DNA of 7,349 nt, taken from CAZHLD01 sp964533185 (GTDB lineage Bacteria > Acidobacteriota > Terriglobia > Acidiferrales > UBA7541). Below the pieces are notes generated by a model. That model saw only the letters and a program-made list of their open reading frames with translations, was not told the DNA's origin and searched no databases. Shown here one piece after another: positions 1 to 7,349 of this stretch. The stretch spans positions 1-7,349 of the forward strand of contig CAZHLD010000097.1 in NCBI GenBank assembly GCA_964533185.1. Reading direction: 5' to 3'. Position 1 is the stretch's first letter. The number at the start of each line of letters is the position of its first letter. A program made the position numbers and the translations under genes.

Positions 1-2
1 TG

Positions 3-86
3 CACCTGAGCTATAACAGTGTTTTGTTTCTGGGGCTGTATGCGGCGACGGGAGGATTTAAGAGGTTTCCACCGACTGGTGGTTAA
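3..86 (+). CDS. 3' end of an unidentified gene (partial)
   Basis: One forward frame is open from the left edge and ends at TAA (84-86), giving 27 residues with a hydrophobic stretch (SVLFLGLYAA) and a polar tail ending KRFPPTGG. The other two forward frames stop within the first 17 bases, so this is the only frame that could carry an upstream gene into the window. The family is not recognisable from so short a piece. The stop codon lies inside the first heptamer of the repeat array that follows, so the natural end of the gene may have been altered by repeat spread. It would be co-directional with mtnA, 148 bases upstream of its start. It could equally be noncoding DNA that happens to be open. 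Confidence 0.35.
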   Translation, partial: HLSYNSVLFLGLYAATGGFKRFPPTGG

Positions 87-122
87 AGGTGAGAGGTTGG
101 AAGTTGGAGAGGAGAGAAGAGA
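81..122. repeat. degenerate heptamer array 1
   Basis: Six consecutive 7-base units fit one phase: GGTTAAA, GGTGAGA, GGTTGGA, AGTTGGA, GAGGAGA, GAAGAGA. Most start with G and all end in A. The array begins at the stop codon of the upstream partial frame (TAA at 84-86). It resembles the short tandem heptanucleotide repeats described between genes in cyanobacteria; no function is evident. Confidence 0.6.
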
Positions 123-217
123 AAGATTTAACGCAGAGGGCACAGAGTACGCAGAGAAGCGACAAGAGAAGAAAAAGATTTAGCGCGGAGAGCGCTGAGG
201 CACTGAGGGAGCAGAGG
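122..217. repeat. two copies of a period-9 intergenic repeat
   Basis: Copy one (122-158) and copy two (about 174-217) both begin AAAGATTTA/AAAGATTTAG and continue as units built on CAGAG or CTGAG. In copy one CAGAG recurs at exactly 9-base steps (134, 143, 152). In copy two CGGAG, CTGAG, CTGAG and CAGAG recur at steps of 9, 8 and 9. Sequence of this AACGCAGAGG...CAGAG type is, from memory, scattered through many unrelated environmental bacterial genomes; its reverse strand gives spurious peptides such as LCVLCALCVK. It forms the whole leader of mtnA. Confidence 0.6.
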
Positions 218-234
218 AAGAAGCGAGACAGAAG

Positions 235-1305
235 ATGCACAGCGTAGAACCGATACGATGGACGGAGGCGGGGGTGGTGATGCTGGACCAGCGGCGGCTG
301 CCGGCCGAGGTGGTCTATGCCACGTACACGGATTATCGCGAGGTGGCGCGAGCGATCAAAGAGATGGTGATTCGCGGGGCGCCGGCCATCGGAGTGGCGG
401 CGGCGATGGGAGTGGCGCTGGGTGTGCAGAAGTCGGCGGCGCGGAGCGTAGAGGAGTTGAAGGCGGAGTTTGCGACAATCTGCGAGACGCTGGCGGCGAC
501 GCGTCCGACCGCAGTGGATTTGTTCTGGGCGATTGAGCGGATGAAGCGGACATTTGGCGAAGTGGCGTCGAGCGCGAAGGATTTGGCGGCGGTGCGCGAG
601 GCGATGGTACAAGAGGCGCAGCAGGTCCACGCGGAAAAGCGGGTGATTGATGAGGCGATCGGGAGGTATGGCGCGGAGCTGATGCCGCAGTCGGGCGAAG
701 TAATGACGCAATGCAACGCCGGGGCGCTGGCGACGGCGGGGATCGGGACGGCGCTGGGCGTGATTCGCGTGGCGACGGAGCAGGGGCGCAAGCTGCGGGT
801 GCTGGTGCCGGAGACGCGTCCGTATCTGCAAGGGGCGCGGCTGACGGCGTGGGAGCTACAGCAGGACGGCATCCCGTTGACGCTGATAACGGACAACATG
901 GTCGGGCATTTTCTGAAGACGGGACGCGTGGGAGCGATTGTGGTGGGTGCGGACCGGATCGCGGCCAACGGTGACACGGCGAACAAAATTGGCACGTACC
1001 AGATGGCGGTGCTGGCGAAAGAGAACAACGTGGTGTTTTATGTGGCGGCGCCGATCTCGACGCTGGATTTGACGATTGAGTCAGGGGAGCAGATCCCGAT
1101 CGAGGAGCGAGCGGCGGAAGAGATGACGCACATTCAGGGAGTGCGCATTGCGCCGGACGTGGACGTGGCGAACCCGGCTTTTGACGTGACGCCGGCGCGG
1201 CTAATCGCGGCGATCATCACCGAGCGGGGCGTGGCGCGAGCGCCGTATGGGGAGACGTTGAGGGGATTGGTGGAGAGAAAGAAGGGAGTAGGGAGTAGAG
1301 AGTAG
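235..1305 (+). CDS. mtnA: S-methyl-5-thioribose-1-phosphate isomerase (MtnA)
   Basis: This cytoplasmic enzyme of the methionine salvage pathway converts the ring-form aldose 5-methylthioribose-1-phosphate to the ketose 5-methylthioribulose-1-phosphate. It belongs to the eIF2B alpha/beta/delta-like family. The 356 residues match the usual family length. RGAPAIG is at 47-53, the catalytic cysteine is C160 in QCNAGALAT, and the catalytic aspartate is D240 in GADRIAANGD. This is the same numbering as the well-studied Bacillus subtilis enzyme. VPETRPYLQGARLTAWEL and the NKIGTYQMAVLAKENN segment are also typical. The ATG at 235 is the only start after the in-frame TGA at 196-198. The Shine-Dalgarno match is poor (AGGAAG at 215-220, 14 bases away) because the leader is repeat sequence. 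The last six codons (GVGSRE) and the stop lie inside heptamer array 2, so the tail is not conserved protein. No other salvage gene is in view. Codons end overwhelmingly in G. Confidence 0.97.
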   Translation: MHSVEPIRWTEAGVVMLDQRRLPAEVVYATYTDYREVARAIKEMVIRGAPAIGVAAAMGVALGVQKSAARSVEELKAEFATICETLAATRPTAVDLFWAIERMKRTFGEVASSAKDLAAVREAMVQEAQQVHAEKRVIDEAIGRYGAELMPQSGEVMTQCNAGALATAGIGTALGVIRVATEQGRKLRVLVPETRPYLQGARLTAWELQQDGIPLTLITDNMVGHFLKTGRVGAIVVGADRIAANGDTANKIGTYQMAVLAKENNVVFYVAAPISTLDLTIESGEQIPIEERAAEEMTHIQGVRIAPDVDVANPAFDVTPARLIAAIITERGVARAPYGETLRGLVERKKGVGSRE

Positions 1306-1333
1306 GAGAGAGTTGTCAGTTATCAGTTCTCAG
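1285..1333. repeat. degenerate heptamer array 2, overlapping the mtnA stop
   Basis: Seven consecutive 7-base units keep one phase: GGAGTAG, GGAGTAG, AGAGTAG, GAGAGAG, TTGTCAG, TTATCAG, TTCTCAG. All end in AG. The third unit carries the mtnA stop (TAG, 1303-1305). Units 5 and 6 carry, on the other strand, the TGA that ends the small frame 1486-1316. The change from purine-rich NNAGTAG units to TTNTCAG units without loss of phase argues for unit-by-unit growth and drift rather than chance. Confidence 0.65.
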
Positions 1334-1486
1334 CAAAGAAAGATACTCCAGATTACAAATCCCAAACTTCAAAGCGCAAACCACCCTCCAGGCGAACGCC
1401 AGCGACGCAATCAGCGCAAAACGAATGATGGCGACAGGCTTTTTGACGAAAGCGGCGAAGATTCCGAGCCCTCGCCCTCCAATCAT
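1316..1486 (-). CDS. possible small membrane peptide coupled to the permease operon
   Basis: A 56-codon frame starts at an ATG overlapping the permease stop by one base (TAATG, 1488-1484), the classic stop-start layout for translational coupling. It encodes MIGGRGLGIF, then a Lys-Lys-Pro turn, then a hydrophobic stretch at about residues 18-39 (VAIIRFALIASLAFAWRVV) long enough for one membrane helix. The last 17 residues or so (KFGICNLE... onward) come from heptamer arrays 3 and 2 and look like translated repeat. There is no separate Shine-Dalgarno. It may be a genuine accessory peptide, a decayed gene end, or simply an open frame; the repeat-derived tail favours caution. Confidence 0.2.
   Translation of the reverse strand: MIGGRGLGIFAAFVKKPVAIIRFALIASLAFAWRVVCALKFGICNLEYLSLLRTDN
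1350..1384. repeat. degenerate heptamer array 3
   Basis: Five consecutive units, AGATTAC, AAATCCC, AAACTTC, AAAGCGC, AAACCAC, keep a 7-base phase with four starting AAA and all ending in C. The phase is shifted by two bases relative to array 2, from which it is separated by 16 bases, so it is a distinct array with a different consensus. The rest of the gap to the permease stop (1385-1485) shows no terminator or repeat that I can support. Confidence 0.5.
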
Positions 1487-2838
1487 TATTCGTAGCGGAG
1501 GGCTTCGACGGGGTCGAGGCGAGAGGCTTTCCATGCGGGATACATACCGAAGCCGACGCCGATCATGGCGGAGGTGAACAGACCGGCGAGGGTCCAGAAG
1601 AGGGACATGCTGGCGGGAATGGAAGGGAAGATGAGGCGGACGGAGAGTCCGAGTACGGAGCCGAGGAGAATGCCGAGGACGCCGCCGATGGCGGCCAACG
1701 TCATGGCCTCGAGGAGGAACTGTGAAAGGATGTTGCTGCGCTTGGCGCCGATGGCTTTGCGGACGCCGATCTCGCGGGTGCGCTCGGTGACGCTGACGAG
1801 CATGATGTTCATCACGCCGATGCCGCCAACGAGCAGAGCGACCGAGCCGACGGCGAACATGACGATGAAGATGCCCGTGGAGATTTGGCGCCAGAGGTCG
1901 ATGAAGGCGTCGGGGGTGAAGATGGCGAAGTCGTCGGGCTTATTGGAGGGGAGTTTGCGCTTGCGGCGGAGGAGATCGCGGGTGGATTCGACAACCTGTT
2001 GAACGGCCTCGGCGCTGGAAGCCTTGATGAAGATGACGTGGTCTTTGGTCTCGGGGTGGAGCTTGTGCATGGTGGAGAGAGGCATGATGGCGATGTTGTC
2101 TTCGGGGTTGTTGCCGCCGCCGAAGGCCGACTTCTGGCGCTCGGCGACGCCGACGACAGTGAAGACGCGGCCTTCAACGAGGACTTCCTTGCCGACGGGG
2201 TCTTCAGCGGGATCGGGAAAAAGTGTGTTTGCGGTGTCGTAGCCAAGGACGACGACGGCGGAGCGATGTTCCTCGTCAACCTGCGTAAACCAGCGGCCGC
2301 GGACCATATCGAAATCGAAGACGCGCTCGATCTCGGGCGGATTGCCCTGAAGGATGACGTTCTTGGCGCGGGCGTCGCCGCGGCGAACGTAGCTGGTGCC
2401 GGCGCCGAACTCGGGGCGGAAAATGCGCAGGGAGGGCGCGGCGACTTCAACATTGGGCAACTGGGCGATTTCCTGAGCCCAGTCGGCTTCGAGCTCCTTG
2501 CGGGAGAACCAATCGCTGGGCGGGCGGCCGAGAGAGGCCCAGGGAAAACGGTAGCAGATGACGATGTTGGAGCCGAGGCTCTGGACGGAGCCGAGGACGT
2601 TGGAGTTGAGGCCGTTGACGACCGAACTGATGGCGATGACCGTGCTGACGCCGATGACGATGCCCAGAATGGTGAGCGAGGAGCGGAGGGGATTGCGGCG
2701 GAGGTCGTCGAAGGCCAGGCCCATCGCCTCGGTCAGCTCTCTGACCCAGGGCCGGCGGGCGGGCAGAAAGGCGCGAAGACGGCCAGATCGGGCCGGAACA
2801 CCGGGAGTCGCGTTGGATGTGGTCACCGACATTCGCAT
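1486..2838 (-). CDS. MacB/FtsX-family ABC transporter permease (second gene of pair)
   Basis: This is an inner-membrane permease of the MacB/LolC-E type, which couples ATP hydrolysis in the cytoplasm to movement of a large periplasmic domain. The 450 residues read: basic, proline-rich cytoplasmic N-terminus (1-50), TM1 (about 53-74), MacB-type periplasmic core (about 75-320), TM2 (324-346), the family signature SVTERTREIGVRKAIGAKR from 349, TM3 (about 382-405), TM4 (413-432) and the ending YPAWKASRLDPVEALRYE. There is no Walker A or ABC signature, so the ATPase must be a separate protein. It directly abuts the upstream paralogue (TAA then ATG, no gap). The second ATG (2832, giving 448 residues) has GGAG nine bases upstream, against three for the first, so 2832 is probably the true start. 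Third bases are mostly C. Substrate is unknown. Confidence 0.92.
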   Translation of the reverse strand: MRMSVTTSNATPGVPARSGRLRAFLPARRPWVRELTEAMGLAFDDLRRNPLRSSLTILGIVIGVSTVIAISSVVNGLNSNVLGSVQSLGSNIVICYRFPWASLGRPPSDWFSRKELEADWAQEIAQLPNVEVAAPSLRIFRPEFGAGTSYVRRGDARAKNVILQGNPPEIERVFDFDMVRGRWFTQVDEEHRSAVVVLGYDTANTLFPDPAEDPVGKEVLVEGRVFTVVGVAERQKSAFGGGNNPEDNIAIMPLSTMHKLHPETKDHVIFIKASSAEAVQQVVESTRDLLRRKRKLPSNKPDDFAIFTPDAFIDLWRQISTGIFIVMFAVGSVALLVGGIGVMNIMLVSVTERTREIGVRKAIGAKRSNILSQFLLEAMTLAAIGGVLGILLGSVLGLSVRLIFPSIPASMSLFWTLAGLFTSAMIGVGFGMYPAWKASRLDPVEALRYE

Positions 2839-4095
<1,257 letters not shown>

Positions 4096-4097
4096 CT

Positions 4098-4126
4098 ATT
4101 ATACGCAGGCGCGGGGACGGGGATAA
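4098..4126 (-). promoter_or_regulatory. candidate promoter of the permease pair
   Basis: Reading the minus strand, a perfect TATAAT (4103-4098) stands out in GC-rich DNA. A weak -35 candidate, TTATCC (4126-4121, three of six consensus bases), is 17 bases upstream. The start of transcription would fall near 4091, inside the codons after the ATG at 4095, giving a very short leader before ATG 4080. It sits immediately before the operon, which fits its role, but the -35 box is poor. Confidence 0.4.
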
Positions 4127-4140
4127 CGGAGGGGGAGAGA

Positions 4141-4189
4141 GTTTACAGTTGGCAGTACGCAGGAGTTCGTTTTCCGTTGTCCGTTTTCC
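4141..4189. repeat. degenerate heptamer array 4
   Basis: Seven consecutive units in one phase: GTTTACA, GTTGGCA, GTACGCA, GGAGTTC, GTTTTCC, GTTGTCC, GTTTTCC. All start with G, and the last three form an obvious near-tandem. Like array 2, the consensus changes midway while the 7-base period holds. It lies upstream of the permease promoter and downstream of the peptidase gene. Confidence 0.6.
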
Positions 4190-4206
4190 GCGAAGAAGAG
4201 GGCGCC

Positions 4207-4229
4207 AAAAGTTGCATGTTAAGAGCAAC
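4207..4229 (-). terminator. weak hairpin with T4 tail, possible peptidase terminator
   Basis: On the minus strand GTTGC (4229-4225) and GCAAC (4215-4211) form a perfect 5-base stem with a 9-base loop, followed at once by TTTT (4210-4207). The position suits termination of the peptidase transcript before the permease operon. The stem is short and the T tract brief, so it may be inefficient or accidental. Confidence 0.3.
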
Positions 4230-4280
4230 AAGGAACCGGCGGTACGCCAGCGGTACAAAGCGGGCGGGGCGAAGGATGTA

Positions 4281-4339
4281 GGGGCGCCCCCCCAGTGGTC
4301 GCCCCGATTGCGGCCGCGGGCGGGCTCGGGGGCCCGCCC
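4281..4339. other. two adjacent GC-only hairpins after the peptidase gene
   Basis: Hairpin A pairs GGGGCGCC (4281-4288) with GG-T-CGCCCC (4297-4305, one bulged T). Hairpin B pairs GGGCGGGC (4318-4325) with GCCCGCCC (4332-4339) perfectly around a 6-base loop. A NotI-like palindrome GCGGCCGC (4310-4317) lies between. Hairpin B begins 18 bases after the peptidase stop on the minus strand. It could stop RNA polymerase or protect the mRNA 3' end, although no T tract follows. The ATGTAGGGGCG...CGCCCC style resembles dispersed intergenic palindromes of environmental bacteria. Confidence 0.5.
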
Positions 4340-4357
4340 CAACGGAATACGGTGGCG

Positions 4358-6730
<2,373 letters not shown>

Positions 6731-6735
6731 CTCTT

Positions 6736-6742
6736 CTCCTTT
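6736..6742 (-). promoter_or_regulatory. ribosome binding site of the peptidase
   Basis: The minus strand reads AAAGGAG (6742-6736), a near-perfect Shine-Dalgarno, with 5 bases before the ATG at 6730. It fixes the start and so confirms the long N-terminal region before the signal core. It is the best ribosome site in the window. Confidence 0.85.
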
Positions 6743-6911
6743 GTCGGTATTTCTAGCTTTCCGTGATGCGTTGAAAAAACATGCGTGTGTCCTTGCTTGC
6801 CCCGCGCCACCCTGAAGAGACCGGCCGAATACACACGACCGTCCCTGTTAGCAATACGCGCGCGCTTCCGATTTTGTTTCCTGCTTCTTTATCCTGGAGC
6901 GGCCGGACGGG

Positions 6912-6926
6912 CCTAGATCATGCGAG
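6912..6926. repeat. probable terminal inverted repeat of the IS
   Basis: CCTAGATCATGCGAG begins here. The first seven bases equal those recalled for the ISEcp1 left repeat (CCTAGATTCTACGT), and the rest is of similar length and style. The matching partner at the other end lies outside the window, so the repeat length and exact edge are not verifiable here. Confidence 0.55.
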
Positions 6927-6953
6927 ATTCGCCCCGCGGCAACAAGCAGAGCC

Positions 6954-6987
6954 CCAGCGCGGTGAGATGGCCGCGGCGTTGCGCTGG
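6954..6987. other. stem-loop inside the IS end
   Basis: CCAGCGC (6954-6960) is the exact complement of GCGCTGG (6981-6987), with a 20-base GC-rich loop. It lies between the outward promoter and the element's edge, so it would form in any transcript heading to the peptidase. No T tract follows on the minus strand, so it is not an obvious terminator; it may be part of the transposase binding end. Confidence 0.35.
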
Positions 6988-7039
6988 TGCAATGAATAAA
7001 TGTCCGGAATTTCCGATTTCAACTTTATCTCTGCGCAAA

Positions 7040-7068
7040 ACCATATGCCAGCTACCCTCTGGTGTCAA
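7040..7068 (-). promoter_or_regulatory. outward-facing promoter in the IS end
   Basis: On the minus strand a perfect -35 box TTGACA (7068-7063) is separated by exactly 17 bases from TATGGT (7045-7040; four of six -10 bases). Transcription would start near 7033 and leave the element at 6912, reaching the peptidase start at 6730 after about 300 bases with the same orientation. It lies downstream of the transposase stop, so it cannot serve the transposase. It is the best sigma-70-type match noticed in the window. Activity in this host is inference. Confidence 0.6.
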
Positions 7069-7227
7069 GCTCGGATCACCATGGCCACAGTTAGGTGGAA
7101 AGTGCGCCTCGTTGGGCAGTTCCGCTGACTGGCCTGGTTTGTTTCTCGCCTCCAGCCAGCTTCGCCGCTGACACTTGTCCCGACTGGATCACTTCTAAGC
7201 GCTCGATTCGCTGTCTCTCCTGCTTCG

Positions 7228-7349
7228 CTACCCGTTCGGCAGCGGCAGCACCGCGATCCTTCGCAGCAGGCTGCCAAAACGCTCCCGCGTGAGCTGCCCT
7301 TCGGCCAGCAGCAGCCAGTAATAACGCGCATGTTTCACCAGCCGTCCGC
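7228..7349 (-). CDS. IS1380-family transposase, C-terminal 39 codons (partial)
   Basis: From the right edge the minus strand encodes GRLVKHARYYWLLLAEGQ, continues LTRERFGSLLRRIAVLPLPNG and stops at TAG (7230-7228). The KHARYYWLLLAE...LTRERF...LLRRIA..P.P.G pattern is, from knowledge of the family, the typical C-terminus of IS1380-type DDE transposases. The catalytic residues and start lie outside the window, so intactness cannot be judged; what is visible is undamaged. It moves the element by cutting and joining its terminal repeats. Confidence 0.85.
   Translation of the reverse strand, partial: GRLVKHARYYWLLLAEGQLTRERFGSLLRRIAVLPLPNG

Larger units (their letters stand above)
6912..7349 (-). 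mobile_element. IS1380-family insertion sequence, one end only
   Basis: The element runs off the right edge. Evidence is the IS1380-type transposase C-terminus (7228-7349, -) and, 315 bases past its stop, a CCTAGAT terminus (6912) like the ends I recall for ISEcp1 of the same family. The stretch 6912-7227 has no supported gene. It holds an outward promoter (7068-7040) and a stem-loop (CCAGCGC 6954-6960 with GCGCTGG 6981-6987). The transposase faces the peptidase, so this is the end downstream of tnp. The boundary is inferred; the bases just outside are ACGGG (6907-6911), the expected target duplication if the call is right. Confidence 0.75.

Noticed and set aside
81..217. CRISPR-like array
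   Set aside because: Units are 7 or 9 bases and degenerate, with no constant repeat of 24-37 bases or unique spacers.
58..831. 257-codon minus-strand frame opposite mtnA with an LCVLCALCVK stretch
   Set aside because: It is the antisense shadow of mtnA plus translated repeat; composition is Arg/His-rich and there is no ribosome site.
1385..1485. Bidirectional terminator between the convergent mtnA and permease genes
   Set aside because: There is a T5 run at about 1440 but no stable stem before it on either strand.
6774..6837. Inverted repeat CGTGTGT/ACACACG with a T6 run on the minus strand, as a terminator between the IS and the peptidase
   Set aside because: The loop would be 40 bases and the T run is separated from the stem, so it is a poor terminator; still worth remembering if read-through from the IS promoter proves low.
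6849..6875. Similarity of CGC-CTTCCGAT to a sequencing-adapter end, and the peptide VSNTRALPI
   Set aside because: Only about eight contiguous bases match and the surroundings do not, so I do not call adapter contamination or a false join. Read coverage across 6840-6915 would settle it.
7065..7331. 88-codon minus-strand frame inside the IS
   Set aside because: Out of frame with the recognisable transposase C-terminus, and Cys/Arg/Ser-rich as expected of a shadow.

Overview
The window is GC-rich, double-membrane-type bacterial DNA. Two exporter permeases have large periplasmic domains, and a third protein is a secreted peptidase with a clear signal peptide. The mix of paired MacB/FtsX-type permeases, a lipocalin-like plus S9 peptidase and degenerate heptamer repeats between genes suggests an acidobacterium (Acidobacteriota). 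That placement is inference; no rRNA or other marker gene is present.

Layout, left to right. (1) Positions 3-86 (+) hold the probable last 27 codons of an unidentified gene. (2) Positions 81-217 are period-7 and then period-9 degenerate repeats. (3) 235-1305 (+) is mtnA, the methionine-salvage isomerase, with both catalytic residues intact. (4) 1285-1384 is another pair of heptamer arrays; the first overlaps the mtnA stop codon. (5) 1486-4095 (-) is a two-gene operon of paralogous MacB/FtsX permeases that abut with no gap, preceded by a TATAAT box. No ABC ATPase is encoded here. A 56-codon frame (1316-1486, -) overlaps the second permease by one base (TAATG) and may be a small membrane peptide. 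(6) 4141-4339 is intergenic: a fourth heptamer array, a weak terminator-like hairpin and two very GC-rich hairpins. (7) 4358-6730 (-) is a secreted S9 (prolyl oligopeptidase family) peptidase with triad S630/D715/H747 and an excellent ribosome binding site. (8) 6731-6911 is its leader, with no convincing native promoter. (9) From 6912 to the right edge lies the end of an IS1380-family insertion sequence: a CCTAGAT-type terminus, 315 bases of noncoding DNA, and the last 39 codons of its transposase (7228-7349, -).

How the parts relate. The most interesting feature is a near-consensus promoter (TTGACA, 17 bases, TATGGT; 7068-7040, -) in the noncoding end of the insertion sequence. It points out of the element toward the peptidase gene about 300 bases away. 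This is the arrangement known from ISEcp1, another IS1380-family element that drives neighbouring beta-lactamase genes. The second theme is the heptamer arrays, which occur in every intergenic gap left of 4200 and supply the stop codons of two or three reading frames. Third-base usage also changes along the window: G-ending on the + strand gene and C-ending on the - strand permeases (one strand-linked skew), but mixed in the peptidase, so the right part may have a different history.
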